A stretch of DNA of 64,000 bases from Saprospirales bacterium (GCA_007695145.1 REEI01000075.1:33864-97863), one strand, 5' to 3'. Shown: positions 51,001 to 58,976, counted from the stretch's first letter. Numbers and translations: made by a program. Notes: a model not told the origin generated them from the sequence alone.

Positions 51001-54000
51001 TGCAATGGAAAAAACAGGGGTTAGGACTTCAATTACTGTCAACTCAAAAGCAGCGATGGCGGCCTCACAGGGTGCCCCTAGAGGATTGTTGGTCTCTATG
51101 GTGATGGTAACCACAGTGCCCATATCTGCTGCAGCTGGTGTGTAGGTAAAATCAAATGGGCTGGAGCCGCTGCCGGAAGGATCCAGTGTTCCATTGCCAT
51201 TATGGGTCAAAGTCACCTCTGTCGCACTTCCCCCGAAGGTGTTATTAACCACAATTATTGATTCTGTCCCGCAGACCTCCCCCGAAATCTCGCTCAGATT
51301 TACTTCCGGCTCATCCGCACACCCACAATCCACCTCTATGGAGACTTCTTCTGATTCGCAGCCGGTGTTGCCATTGATTACAACCACTGTATAGGTCCCA
51401 TTATCAAGTCCCGTAAATTCGGGGCTGGTTTGGGGAGCTCCACCATTTAAGGAGTACTCCAAGTCCGGACCAACAGGAGAACTAACTGTTATAACCCCAT
51501 TGCCGAGACCCATAGAGCAATCGACCTCTAGCACTGGATCATCGGGATCTTCATTTATTGCTACTACTGTACTTTCCTCGGCGGTACATCCATTGGCATC
51601 AGTGACTGTGACGGTATAGGTTCCGGCCATTGAAGAGTTCGCATTGGAAATGATTGGGTTTTGCTCGTCAGCAATAAATCCATCGGGTCCCTCCCAGCTG
51701 TAGGAAGTTCCACCGGAGGAGTTAAGATTGATTTCATCTTCCTCGCAATAAGGACCATCATTTTCAGCGATAGCGGCAGGAGCCGGATGCACGATCACTT
51801 GCAACTCAAAAGGATTGGCACACTCATCAGGATTGGGGGTAAAGGTGTAGGTGGTAGTACCCGCAGCCGAGGTATTGATGTTGGCAGGAGACCAACTGCC
51901 AGGAATATCGTTGTCCGAAACATTGGGAAGAGATTGTGCAGTATCGTCCATGCAATATTCCGCCACGAGATCAAATTCGGGCTCTTCGGGCTGGAGGATG
52001 GTGATTTCAAACTCGATTTCATCAAAGCAGCCGGGATTGCCTGAAACAGCATAGTAGGTTCCTGATTCTGAAATTTGTTGCCCTATATTGTACTCCGTCC
52101 CTTGCATTCCCTCTTCATTGAAATAGGAAGAATTTCCAGGTGTGACATTACTTCCGGTTAGAGGAGGCAAAGTGTATGGTCCACAGCTGATGACATCGTC
52201 AATTGGGTTTAAAACAGGCAGCGTATTAATGGTAATGTTTATCTGTATCTCCTCAAAACAATCGCCCTCCCCCCCGTATAGATAAATAGGTATGGAAATC
52301 CCTATTTCATCCAATACTATTAGGTTATTCCCACCCGGATTAAAATAATAGCCAATATTGGGAACGCCTGGGTTCTCAGCTTCAATATCAGGCAAGGTAT
52401 AAGGTCCACAATTAACCACATTGGTTTCGACATTTTGGAAGCCGGGGAGCAATGACAACTCAAAAGTCACCTCAATGGGATCGCTTTCGCAGTCACCATC
52501 AGAAACCACAGCAAAAACAGTCTCTGTGTCGCTAAGTTCAATACTGCTTATCAAGTCCATAAGTTCAATATCTGAAAACCAGGTTACCGTGTAGGGGTTG
52601 CCCTCACTTACCTCATCATCGTAATCTGATAACTCAAGCGTGAAAGGATCGTCAACTTCGCAAAGCTCGAATAGCAAGTCATCGCCACTCAAATTTAAGC
52701 CTGAGGCTGCTACCTCGACTACCAATGATTCGCTGCAATCTCCTGAAGTTGTGTATTGAACAAAATAAGTGGTTCCAACTGTAGCGTTTGAGATTTCTCC
52801 TGTGACAGGATCGATAGATGCACCGTCTCCTGGTAAAGACAAGAAATTGAATGTCCCTCCGGGTGTTTCAATATTTATTGGGCCATTACTTCCACCAACA
52901 CAGAAATTGGGAAACTCAAAAGTTGGATCTGCACAATCAATAAAAACTTCAATGCTCTCCGTAATTACTAACCCACAAGCTGAAGGTTCAGGGTTGGGAA
53001 CACCTGCGATGTAATAATTGCCGCAAAACTCCCCATCAAAAATATAGGAAAATTGATCTAAAGAAACGGTGGATACTGGAAAAGGTACGTTTTCAAACTG
53101 ACTATTTGCACAACCATCATTGGCATAAGCTACATTTCCATCAGCATCCAGGTATGCATAATCTCCCTGGCCGCCATTGCTGTTTGAAACATCTGTATTG
53201 TATACAAAATCATCACCATCCGAGCATCCAAAAACTTCAATAGTCAATATTCGGTCACTGCCGGGATTCTGATTGAGATTTCTAAATGCTCCACTAGTAC
53301 GAAAACATCCATTTTGAATTACATAAACAGGGCTGTGGTTTCCACATAGGAAATCAAAATTATACGCAAAGTCAGCATTCCTATCAGTTAAGACTATCAC
53401 TAATGCTTCTGGTGGAATTTCTTCGCCCGGACTGACAGGTATAAAGTTACCGGTATTACAAGATGGAGCTACATCAATTAAATCATCGATTAAATCTTGA
53501 TCTGGCGTATCCCAACTACAGGGTAGAACTTGTGGAACAACTATATCATTATTTCCCATCCCTGTATTATTAGGAAAAAAAACTTGAAGATTATTTAATT
53601 CAAATCCACTGCCAGAATGAATAATAAAAAACTCATTGGGATCATTGGGGGCAGCAGGATTACAACCATGGACAAAAATCAACTGAATAGTGGGGTGTAC
53701 ATTGCATGGGTCATAATCAACTCCACTCACACCAGAGCTCCCAATGAAAGTACCTTCGCCGGAAAATGGGTCGAAGATTTCATCCTCACTGATATACCAA
53801 TCAATTTGGTCAACATCACCTAGAAATGCACCGATTAAATCGAAAGTGATTATATCATCAATACAAAACTCACACGCTGAAGTACAATCCGGATCTGTGC
53901 TTATTATACTGATTGTTGGGCATTGACCAATAAGGTTTTGCACCAGAAAAACCGACAACGCGAGTACCGTGCTAAAAAAAACTTGTGTTGATAACTTCAT
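42082..54000 (-). CDS. Giant T9SS type-B adhesin with Ig-like modules
   Basis: A 3972-residue surface protein from the start at 54000, where MKLSTQVFFSTVLALSVFLVQNLIGQ is a clean signal; the frame is open 13 codons further. After a roughly 350-residue N-terminal domain come at least 25 modules in four families. (A) six CGxYxLPxI...YYxxxGGxG; (B) four EYC..ADALPLVSDN..GSWSPAEI; (C) five NWxGPxGFxSTEQNP...TYTVTVTDANGC; (D) ten CDCPE...NWYDxxxGG...YYAExxDP with paired cysteines, resembling the CHU_C-associated Ig domain. The last 95 residues are a gliding-motility-associated type B sorting domain (VFSPNADGVNDLFRPYF, FEIYNRWGNRVF, GWDGVFNGEEMVPAVYVYQI). Likely an adhesin or cell-surface filament. 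Confidence 0.9.
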   Translation of the reverse strand: MKLSTQVFFSTVLALSVFLVQNLIGQCPTISIISTDPDCTSACEFCIDDIITFDLIGAFLGDVDQIDWYISEDEIFDPFSGEGTFIGSSGVSGVDYDPCNVHPTIQLIFVHGCNPAAPNDPNEFFIIHSGSGFELNNLQVFFPNNTGMGNNDIVVPQVLPCSWDTPDQDLIDDLIDVAPSCNTGNFIPVSPGEEIPPEALVIVLTDRNADFAYNFDFLCGNHSPVYVIQNGCFRTSGAFRNLNQNPGSDRILTIEVFGCSDGDDFVYNTDVSNSNGGQGDYAYLDADGNVAYANDGCANSQFENVPFPVSTVSLDQFSYIFDGEFCGNYYIAGVPNPEPSACGLVITESIEVFIDCADPTFEFPNFCVGGSNGPINIETPGGTFNFLSLPGDGASIDPVTGEISNATVGTTYFVQYTTSGDCSESLVVEVAASGLNLSGDDLLFELCEVDDPFTLELSDYDDEVSEGNPYTVTWFSDIELMDLISSIELSDTETVFAVVSDGDCESDPIEVTFELSLLPGFQNVETNVVNCGPYTLPDIEAENPGVPNIGYYFNPGGNNLIVLDEIGISIPIYLYGGEGDCFEEIQINITINTLPVLNPIDDVISCGPYTLPPLTGSNVTPGNSSYFNEEGMQGTEYNIGQQISESGTYYAVSGNPGCFDEIEFEITILQPEEPEFDLVAEYCMDDTAQSLPNVSDNDIPGSWSPANINTSAAGTTTYTFTPNPDECANPFELQVIVHPAPAAIAENDGPYCEEDEINLNSSGGTSYSWEGPDGFIADEQNPIISNANSSMAGTYTVTVTDANGCTAEESTVVAINEDPDDPVLEVDCSMGLGNGVITVSSPVGPDLEYSLNGGAPQTSPEFTGLDNGTYTVVVINGNTGCESEEVSIEVDCGCADEPEVNLSEISGEVCGTESIIVVNNTFGGSATEVTLTHNGNGTLDPSGSGSSPFDFTYTPAAADMGTVVTITIETNNPLGAPCEAAIAAFELTVIEVLTPVFSIATEYCEGETADALPLISDNLIEGSWSPAEIDTDIIGSEDYVFTPDAGECAEEVTVSVTIEESLIPGFSFATEYCEGETADALPLVSDNGIEGSWSPAEIDTDVPGVVDYLFTPDAGQCADEVTVTVAVEESLTPVFSFETEYCQGATADALPLVSDNEIEGSWSPAEIDTEEAGTSMYTFTPDGENCAEVVEVEIIINPSPSATASNDGPVCEDGDLQLSATGDGDFNWEGPFGFNSTEQNPLLEGVGTTQDGTYTVTVTDSNGCSTTAQTEVAVNELPPATASNDGPFCAGEEVLLMSSGGTEYEWSGPNGYSSMDQNPGIPNASPDIAGEYIVTVTDANGCSATAITEVEVLELPEVEVSSNSPVCPGEEINLSGAGGEDYNWTGPDGFTSTEQNPVISNATGANAGTYQLTVADANGCTSAASVAVSVADPISFQILSSECAADLQSYTVLISTDGDEVETSDGAISDLGNGQFEISEVDIDNDLVITITNSTTGCSEEFTVAAPDCDCPSIAAPMSGGNQEICEGDPIPELTATTDPDFQINWYDASTGGNLLLENSNSFTPPGPGTYFAEAFDPISECVSVQRTPVILTVHPNPEIEFISAECAADLLTYTLIIETNANLVVSSLGNVANVGGQTFEISDISAGEPVSITVEISSTGCTEEWEFDGEECECPEYDPPVSGGDLIFCEGDVPGEISVSAPAGLQVNWYDQAVGGDLLLENSETFLPTAAGVYFAETVDPVNGCTSAERTPVAVIEDSEAEFNQLLVECEAGFLTYLVQFSTDAENIEASEGVLTDLGGGVYEVSDIDLNNNLILTLWNELEDCAATFEVEAPDCDCPFIPAPQSAGDVSICEGEPFPELIAEAGPGLQVNWYEQPQGGDPVLENSTNFLPPAAGTWYAGAYDPDSDCSSEDRTAVTLTVNPNPDYILISSECDPGNDFYTVIIETEAEQVLSGQGTVVPLAGNQYEVIDIPVGENLDINLANLSTGCSMDDVILAPDCDCPELDPPTAVSDLSFELCVGDVIPFLEVATNPGLLANWYDAPDGTDPLESGSLSFQPNISNPGTYTFYAETIDPENDCVSEARIEFTIVIHALPTFTIALVACDADGESYFVQLTTQSGNLVFANVGNAVEGNPGEWEISGIDLSEEVEIDFVNPLTDCVSSVSISAPDCDCPQFVSPGSLTACGFFVLPDINGNNLTGNEAYYDQAGGQGQSFQPGDTLFEGGIIYIYDQFGDCEVESSFELELITFDLVHQDGLEILECSPEPDFTFFVNDYNDLVSEGSGGAVSWFADSDLIFPIQTNVSTSGATIYAVVTVDVCDSDPIPVMLTVATAPGLENPGNLEDCEEVELPDIASANSFPNEGYYSGENGTGDFFQAGTILTESTILYLFSGDSLCQEEFEINISIIGTPQLDSIEDVVVCGFYILPVISGEDFDPDSAFYFDQTGGAGNMWIAGDTLFESGTFYAYAQNSGCFAEVSFEVEIGEGPVINPFSDTLTGCGFAILPDISGSDLTGDEAFYTEQGGEGIAFQPGDTVFSSGTFYAYSLFEENGSVCISEEALEVLILNLPQLSITGTDSVCVGETITLEVSGALEYEWTGPDGFSSDSSQIAIDNASTDNAGIYTVSGIDQNGCSVTDSFLVAVEEFPDFTLLGTACASDFLSWEVIFVSNALLDGIDVSQGSLSQLAADTFTVTDLDLSSGLSIGLAFEGSNCVSQFFVSAPNCDCDDIDPPISGGDQEICQGDDFPQLSAQTSSGLTINWYEEPVGGSPVLENSATFTPPFAGIWYAEAVDTLTNCVSDERTAIALIVNDLPELFFVSSFCAADGASWSVVFNTNADSAVANLGELNFLPNDTILITGIPLNDDIEIEFFISATACSVNSIVLFNLNCDCDDIDPPISGGDVSVCEGQSPEPLLATVDQGFQVNWYDEAVGGSLVLENDTLFLPPGPGTWYAETVDTATACISSTRTPVTFSLLPLPTVEIVVTDCEDDEEFYFVTFTVDITTFWLVSAGDTTANPDGSITTNAIPVAQSPLQIYLFGANGCRDTILVDAPVCDCPELPAPLGGGTIEICDDEDFPLFEAIVDSGLTVNWYDSPEGGELLHQGSLSFMPSQVGNFYAETIDTITGCFSETRTEFELIIIPAPTIELVQIDCDDDEETYFVILQDDSIGLFDWFLIGEGDIEIQADGQIIISQVPLGETIRLRGLNLITGLCQRDFDFDSPNCDCPELAPPVSQGNVEICQGEAIPPLVVEVDSGLTVNWYEEPDSETPLALGTMEYTPAAAGVYYAETVDPVTGCVSEVRTSIELTIHPRPLLPLIDPGCIDNEFYFVIIRTNADSVMANFGTVIVGANDTFTISGIPIDEDLVLLLTFTETGCQREFTIEAPDCDCPTIAPPVSAGDLEFCEGDPIPEMVVSVPPGLIVNWYDAATGGTLLVGNSPNFIPSSAGTYYAEAVDPISGCSSDTRTSVSITELPLPTYEFVSIFCSSEAFYEMVFVSNGSNFILNEGTLQQFATDSFRVTNIPVGMDLIIEIDLGPCNRIEVVNSLNCGCPEIPLPVDSILAQYCDGMSIPWVEVNLPDSLQLDWYDAPEGGSLVEANASEFRAPAPGVYYGEIVIPGTSCVSDSRIVLEVIEWPLPFAELVSVECHTEDGITAVFYTDAVEVLVDTGEVEMFASDSFRVTQIPQGGEVAILLIGPICVNIVPFIEEDCTGCQPIVEFNVTDPPCPEVATGSIEINAIDRLDLPADLSLDGDFVDIISSLPYSLNQLSTGNYQLTIESGECRWDQNIVLSAPASIANLTANPAEYTPGMVIQLNVNTNLNPDLVSWMPSGITDCDDCTSIEYTVTGVQTISVLVQDSLGCAAEASLVIRPLESRAVYLPNVFSPNADGVNDLFRPYFPSDFRGEIKSFEIYNRWGNRVFARYDIPVEPQAQVPGWDGVFNGEEMVPAVYVYQIEIMHSDGFVELFQGEVLLLR
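50400..51020 (-). repeat. Exact 207-bp tandem coding repeats in the adhesin
   Basis: Three near-identical family-B modules are spaced exactly 207 bp (69 codons): the string tcagcaggygaccarctgccttc begins at 50504, 50711 and 50918. A fourth, diverged copy lies near 51880. The high DNA identity points to recent duplication, and the array is a likely site for copy-number change. Confidence 0.85.
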
Positions 54001-54025
54001 AGTAGAAATACACCTTTTCAGTCCG

Positions 54026-54033
54026 CAAAAATA
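54026..54033 (-). promoter_or_regulatory. -7 element for the giant adhesin
   Basis: CAAAAATA reads TATTTTTG on the coding strand and matches TAnnTTTG, 26 bp from the start at 54000. It supports that start because it lies between the two possible ones (54000 and 54039). Confidence 0.5.
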
Positions 54034-54269
54034 GCCCAATAATCGACTTTGGGGTTTTCACAGAAGTTAAAGTTAGGTAATCTTTCGGACATATAGATAC
54101 TCTGAGGGGTTTGAATGTGGCCGATGGGTCATTATTTTTTCAAAACTCGATTTAGGTGGGTATTTCAGGGATTGGAAAATCAGTTGGACTGTGGCTGATT
54201 CGGTTTGGGAATTACATTTCAGCGTCTGACTTTTTAGTAGATATTGCCTTAATAAACCAACTATTGCCC

Positions 54270-54277
54270 TATTTTTG
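54270..54277 (+). promoter_or_regulatory. -7 element for lysS
   Basis: TATTTTTG, a perfect TAnnTTTG match, 17 bp upstream of the lysS start, with a TTG at 54244-54246 (23 bp spacer) as possible -33 element. Confidence 0.5.
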
Positions 54278-54293
54278 CGCCAAATTTTGAAGT

Positions 54294-55832
54294 ATGCAAT
54301 TGAGCGATCAGGACATAGTGAGGAGGGAATCTCTGGAGGCTATCAGGGCCATGGGAATTGATCCCTATCCGCATGAGGCTTTTGAGGTGAATACATTTTC
54401 AAGGGATATTAAGGAGACCTTTGAGGATGAACGGGCGGGAGAATTCGAGAACATCTCTCTGGCGGGACGAATCATGTCCAAGCGGGGAAAGGGCAAGGCC
54501 ATGTTTGCTGAAATTCAGGACAGCAAGGGTCGCATCCAAATTTACCTTCGCAGAGACGACATTTGCCCTGACGAAGACAAATCCCTTTACAACGATCTGA
54601 TCAAAAGGCACCTTCATTTAGGAGACTTCATCGGTATCAAGGGTTTTGTTTTTCGCACCGGCATGGGCGAAATCACCGTACATGTCCAATCTTTTAAGCT
54701 TCTAAGCAAAACCCTTAGGACGCTTCCTGTGGTGAAGAAGGATGCAGAGGGCAATGTTTACGATGCCTTTTCGGATCCCGAACAGCGGTATCGGATGCGC
54801 TATGTGGACCTGACCGTAAATGAAGGCATCAGAGATACCTTTATCACCCGCAGCCGCACCATTTCGGCCATGCGCTCCTTTTTTGATCAACAGGGATGGC
54901 TGGAAGTAGAGACTCCCATTCTACAACCCATACACGGGGGGGCTGCAGCCAGGCCATTCAAGACCCATCACCACAGCCTCGACATTCCTCTCTACCTGCG
55001 AATCGCCAATGAGCTCTATCTAAAAAGGTTGATTGTCGGAGGTTTTGACGGGGTATATGAAATAGGAAAAATGTTTCGCAACGAAGGCATGGACCGCACT
55101 CACAATCCCGAGTTCACCTCCATGGAAATCTATGTGGCCTACAAAGATTACCGGTGGATGATGGAAATGACAGAAAGCTGCCTGGAAAATGTCGCCCATT
55201 CGGTACTCGGAACTACTGTTGTCAAAGTTGGGGACAGGGAGATCGACTTCAAAGGACCGTATCCGCGTCTAAGCATGTACGAGTCCATTGAACAATACAC
55301 AGGCTTCGACATATCGGAAATGGAAGAAGCAGATTTGCGAAAATTATGCGACAAATTGCACATAGAAGTGGATAACGGAATGGGGCGCGGGAAGCTAATA
55401 GACGAGATTTTCAGTGAAAAAGTTGAGCGGCACCTGATTGACCCCACCTTTATCATTGACTACCCTATTGAGATGACACCACTGGCAAAAAAGCACCGCT
55501 CAAAGACCGGATTGGTGGAGCGTTTTGAGTTATTTGTCAACGGGAAAGAAATTGCCAATGCCTATACTGAGCTCAATGATCCCATCGATCAAAAAGAGCG
55601 ATTCGAAGAGCAGTTGAAACTGGCTGAAAGAGGTGATGATGAGGCCATGGTCATGGATGAAGACTTCATACGCTCCCTGGAATTCGGCATGCCACCCTGC
55701 TCAGGCCTGGGCATAGGGATAGACCGACTGGTAATGATACTTACCGGCAAGCGATCAATACAGGAGGTATTGTTTTTTCCTCAAATGAGACCGGAAAAAA
55801 AGTCTGGAGAACCAAAAAAGGAAGAAGGATGA
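54294..55832 (+). CDS. lysS: Lysyl-tRNA synthetase, class II
   Basis: A 512-residue class II aminoacyl-tRNA synthetase. An N-terminal OB-fold anticodon domain (about 55-150, ISLAGRIMSKRGKGKAMF) leads into the catalytic core. Motif 2 is MFRNEGMDRTHNPEFTSMEIY and motif 3 is GLGIGIDRLVMILTG. The length is usual. It overlaps the next gene by 4 bp (ATGA), so the lipoprotein is translationally coupled to it. A proper promoter lies upstream. Confidence 0.97.
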   Translation: MQLSDQDIVRRESLEAIRAMGIDPYPHEAFEVNTFSRDIKETFEDERAGEFENISLAGRIMSKRGKGKAMFAEIQDSKGRIQIYLRRDDICPDEDKSLYNDLIKRHLHLGDFIGIKGFVFRTGMGEITVHVQSFKLLSKTLRTLPVVKKDAEGNVYDAFSDPEQRYRMRYVDLTVNEGIRDTFITRSRTISAMRSFFDQQGWLEVETPILQPIHGGAAARPFKTHHHSLDIPLYLRIANELYLKRLIVGGFDGVYEIGKMFRNEGMDRTHNPEFTSMEIYVAYKDYRWMMEMTESCLENVAHSVLGTTVVKVGDREIDFKGPYPRLSMYESIEQYTGFDISEMEEADLRKLCDKLHIEVDNGMGRGKLIDEIFSEKVERHLIDPTFIIDYPIEMTPLAKKHRSKTGLVERFELFVNGKEIANAYTELNDPIDQKERFEEQLKLAERGDDEAMVMDEDFIRSLEFGMPPCSGLGIGIDRLVMILTGKRSIQEVLFFPQMRPEKKSGEPKKEEG

Positions 55833-56470
55833 GGACGACCATGTACTATCTGATATCAATAGCTGCAATCTTCACAGTTATGCTAGTTTCCTCATGTGGA
55901 AGAACCTCAGAGGAATCTGTTGATGGGTCTTTAGATCTATCTGAAGAACTTACTGACAACAAATGGTTCACCTTTGATGAGACCCATCAAACATGGTCTA
56001 CTGCATCGAGAGTCATCAGTGATTTGATGGCCGGGGCGAAGTTCGACGATCTGGGCATGATGCCCATAGGAGAAAACTCTGTCAATGACTTCAGCAGTAA
56101 GTTTCCCGAGCAATTAGGTCCCTATCAGCAAACCCCCTATGACCCTCAAATGGCAGACAAAGAGCAATTCGCCTGGTTGCGGCTCTATGAAAAAGGAGAT
56201 GAAAAATTGCTTTTCACCGTCTATCGCTTCGATTCGCCTCTGAATATGATGAACTTTTTTGTGACGCTGGACAGCATGTACAGAGAGCAGCCCGAATTGA
56301 CAGTGGATGAGATTCAGCTTGGAAATAAATCAGGTTGGTCGGTGACTGACGCCCAGGGCCACAGCAGGGAAGTCGGCATCCTGCTTGATGACAATACCTT
56401 TTTGCAGGTGGATGTTTGTCCGGAATTCACAGGCGATGTACTTGAACTGGTAAGAATGATTGATTTTTGA
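55829..56470 (+). CDS. Uncharacterised lipoprotein coupled to lysS
   Basis: A 213-residue lipoprotein (hydrophobic segment about 6-21, then VSSC as lipobox with Cys23). The remaining sequence is soluble and acidic with no motif I recognise (WFTFDETHQTWSTASRVISD, LLFTVYRFDSPLNMMNFFV). Its start overlaps the lysS stop (ATGA). It is presumably periplasmic or outer-membrane anchored; function unknown. A weak hairpin (gggcctc/gaggtc) follows. Confidence 0.75.
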   Translation: MRTTMYYLISIAAIFTVMLVSSCGRTSEESVDGSLDLSEELTDNKWFTFDETHQTWSTASRVISDLMAGAKFDDLGMMPIGENSVNDFSSKFPEQLGPYQQTPYDPQMADKEQFAWLRLYEKGDEKLLFTVYRFDSPLNMMNFFVTLDSMYREQPELTVDEIQLGNKSGWSVTDAQGHSREVGILLDDNTFLQVDVCPEFTGDVLELVRMIDF

Positions 56471-56548
56471 GTCGAGGGCCTCAATAAGAGGTCAGATCAA
56501 TTTTTAAATTCTCATCGGAATTTCCAGTGGTAAAAAGGCTTTGCCGGC

Positions 56549-57538
56549 TCAAATATTTTTCAACAATCCGAGGTGGAGAATTCTTCCACCGGTTTGGTTT
56601 ACTGGACTGACACTTTTGCCAATTACCACACCATTTTCAGGGGCGAAGTACTCCTTATTCACCTTTCCGAATATGTCCTTTATCACTGCAATTTTCTCCC
56701 CCTTTTTCAAAATTTGAGCGTACTCAGGTAGGACTGTAAGTATTCCGCCTGTATCGGTGTAAATCCAATACGAGGAAGAGCAGAGCACAGCCGGATTTGG
56801 TGCTTTTTCCACCTTTCCATCGAGAAAACCGAGATAATTCAGTGCGTTGTATACCCCGATCAAACTGTTTTTAATCATTCCTTTTTGAAATAAGTTGGGA
56901 TTGCCCACTTCAAGAGTGATTGCAGGGATATTGAGCGCACTTGCAGCTCCGCGAAGGGTTCCGTCTGCAGGAGGATTGTGCACGATGATCTGCGCATTTT
57001 GCAATTTGGCCAACCTGGCCGTTACCTTGTGCCTCATATCCGCCCGGATGTAGTATGAGTTGATTCTTCCAAAACTAGCAGTGTGGAGATCGAGCAGGTA
57101 GTCAATGTTTTTAATGACTTTATGAAAGAAGCGGTAAGCATAAACCGAACTGACATTGCCTTTTTTGTTACCTGGCATGATGTGATTGAGGTCTACATTG
57201 TCAATAAATCTTCGCTTTTTTCGGGCAAAAGAAGGCACATTGACCACCGGCACAGCAATGATATTTCCTCTTAGTTTAGAGGAGTCAATTTCTCTCATCA
57301 ATTTTTGGATAACCGGAATTCCGTTGAGCTCATTTCCGTGGACGGCTGCAGTCAAACCCAATGTCTTTCCATCATCAATTCCCCTTGCAACAATGACCGG
57401 GATGTAAACCGGGTTACCAAGAGGATCATCGATCAAATGCAACCACAACTCGTGCGTCCTGCCCCTTTCGAGTGATTCGAGATCTATCTCGCGAACCACT
57501 TTGCGATTGTTTGCGGTCAACATATCCGATACTGTCAT
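56549..57538 (-). CDS. Succinylglutamate desuccinylase/aspartoacylase-family zinc hydrolase 2
   Basis: A 329-residue M14-related hydrolase. The start at 57538 is chosen over 57568 because it gives an exact ATGA overlap with the upstream ligase stop. Zinc ligands are His67 and Glu70 (VHGNELNG) and the His in LLDLHTASFG. The usual DxNRxFPG substrate motif reads DLNHIMPG, so the conserved Arg is replaced by His, which suggests an altered substrate. TLEVGNPN carries the candidate catalytic Glu. Coupled to a GshB-like ATP-grasp enzyme, repeating the ligase-plus-hydrolase plan of 36945-38784. Confidence 0.86.
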   Translation of the reverse strand: MTVSDMLTANNRKVVREIDLESLERGRTHELWLHLIDDPLGNPVYIPVIVARGIDDGKTLGLTAAVHGNELNGIPVIQKLMREIDSSKLRGNIIAVPVVNVPSFARKKRRFIDNVDLNHIMPGNKKGNVSSVYAYRFFHKVIKNIDYLLDLHTASFGRINSYYIRADMRHKVTARLAKLQNAQIIVHNPPADGTLRGAASALNIPAITLEVGNPNLFQKGMIKNSLIGVYNALNYLGFLDGKVEKAPNPAVLCSSSYWIYTDTGGILTVLPEYAQILKKGEKIAVIKDIFGKVNKEYFAPENGVVIGKSVSPVNQTGGRILHLGLLKNI

Positions 57539-58530
57539 AAACTGCTTTTTTCTTTGATGAAATCCCAAATTCCCCTTGCTGCCATTTCGATAATCGGCCT
57601 GTTGGAGCTCTTGTCAGCTGGCGCCAAACCACCCAGACTAAGAGTATTGATTTCCGAAAGGCACCTCACGCCATCATCTCCGACAAGGGTGTCAAATCCA
57701 AAGAGGATGACACCCTGTTTTTTCATGTCAGGTATGAGTGTATGCGCAATCTTCAACTCCTGCTCCTCAAGATCTGCGTCAATGGATTTTCCACCCTGAG
57801 ATACATTGCAAAGCCATGAATTTTCCGGTGGCAGCCTTAAAGTGGCACCCAGGATATTCTCATTGCTAATCATAATTCTCTTGTCCCCCATATGGACATT
57901 GGACAGATACTTCATCCCGAGAAACTCAGCGCCCTGGTCACCCTCCATTTTTCGCTCCAGCGATTCCCAATCCGATTCCCCATTTTCTTGCCAAACCCGG
58001 TTGCCATCTACCCGAATCAAGCCCATCCCACCATAACTTTTGAGCGGCTTGAGAACAATGGGAAACTGCCTGGAAAAATCGATCACATCCTCCATTGACT
58101 TAATATGGCGAATGGGAGGGCAAAGATCGGGATAATTGAGCAGAAAAAGTTTATTACTTGTCAATTCTATACCAGAGGGGCGATTAATTATCCGATCTTC
58201 GTCAAACTCGCTGATGAGAAACTCGAAAAAACCGTCCGGAATAGGTCTTGGAAGCCTAAGAATAATCCAGTCGTATTCTCTCAGTTCCCTTTTGATGTAG
58301 GTATGGGCAAAAAAGGAAGGATCTTTGCCAAAGCGAAAATTATCTGTAACCTTTCTGACATTGATCATACCCGACTGGTAGTCCCTGAAGAAGGCTAAAT
58401 TCTTTGGCAAGCCCCTGGAGGCCACCTCTATTCGACTGGATGGCTCCAACTGTTGCATGGATCGCATCAAATCATATACAGAGTTCTGAGCACTGTGTAC
58501 ACGATGGTCTGTTAATACCAGGATTTTCAT
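57535..58530 (-). CDS. Glutathione-synthetase-like ATP-grasp ligase
   Basis: A 331-residue ATP-grasp enzyme close to bacterial GshB. It shows Lys161 and the glycine loop of PIVLKPLKSYGGMG (157-170), MGDKRIM (214-220), Asn242 with the SQGGKSI loop (245-251), Asp280 and the metal residues in LSEINTLSLGG (291-301; Glu293, Asn295). No glutamate-cysteine ligase is nearby, so it may ligate something other than glycine to gamma-glutamylcysteine. It is followed by an overlapping aspartoacylase-like gene and preceded, after 446 bp, by another ligase-like gene. Confidence 0.85.
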   Translation of the reverse strand: MKILVLTDHRVHSAQNSVYDLMRSMQQLEPSSRIEVASRGLPKNLAFFRDYQSGMINVRKVTDNFRFGKDPSFFAHTYIKRELREYDWIILRLPRPIPDGFFEFLISEFDEDRIINRPSGIELTSNKLFLLNYPDLCPPIRHIKSMEDVIDFSRQFPIVLKPLKSYGGMGLIRVDGNRVWQENGESDWESLERKMEGDQGAEFLGMKYLSNVHMGDKRIMISNENILGATLRLPPENSWLCNVSQGGKSIDADLEEQELKIAHTLIPDMKKQGVILFGFDTLVGDDGVRCLSEINTLSLGGLAPADKSSNRPIIEMAARGIWDFIKEKSSL

Positions 58531-58976
58531 GGTCTAAAGCAACTTGTTAAAAGTTTATAAAAACTTAACTTCAAACAAGGAAACCTTTGTTCTTTGTTCA
58601 ATCTGCATCATAAAATATACATCGGACTCCTTCCAGGTGGTCTTTAACCCGGTCATTAATTCAGCATTTCTACTCCAAAGTCTTTACTTTGGCAAACACC
58701 TAGCTACACCTTCGTATTCCCTATACTCAATAGCAATTAGTCAATTTATGGCTCCGATCAAACCAGATTGAAGGAACACGCTCCAAAGAGCTGACTTGTA
58801 GCATACTGTTTTAGAAAAAAAATAAGGACAATTCCCTGGGATGGTATCTTTTAAAAAATTCTACGTCACACGATAAGCCTGTACTTTAATAATCGCGAAA
58901 ATGGTTCATCGCACCCACTTAATTGCATTCAATGGAAAATGCTAATCATTGCTAACAGAGGGGTCCGATAAAATAA
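58531..58976. other. Gap between two ligase-like genes
   Basis: A 446-bp AT-rich stretch with no good frame and no perfect TAnnTTTG on the minus strand. The two flanking genes point the same way, so they may still share a transcript with a long spacer, or the GshB-like gene has a promoter I cannot see. Confidence 0.45.

Noticed and set aside
58544..58771. Plus-strand open frame of 75 codons between ligase genes
   Set aside because: No signal or motif, and it is antisense to the leader of the GshB-like gene.
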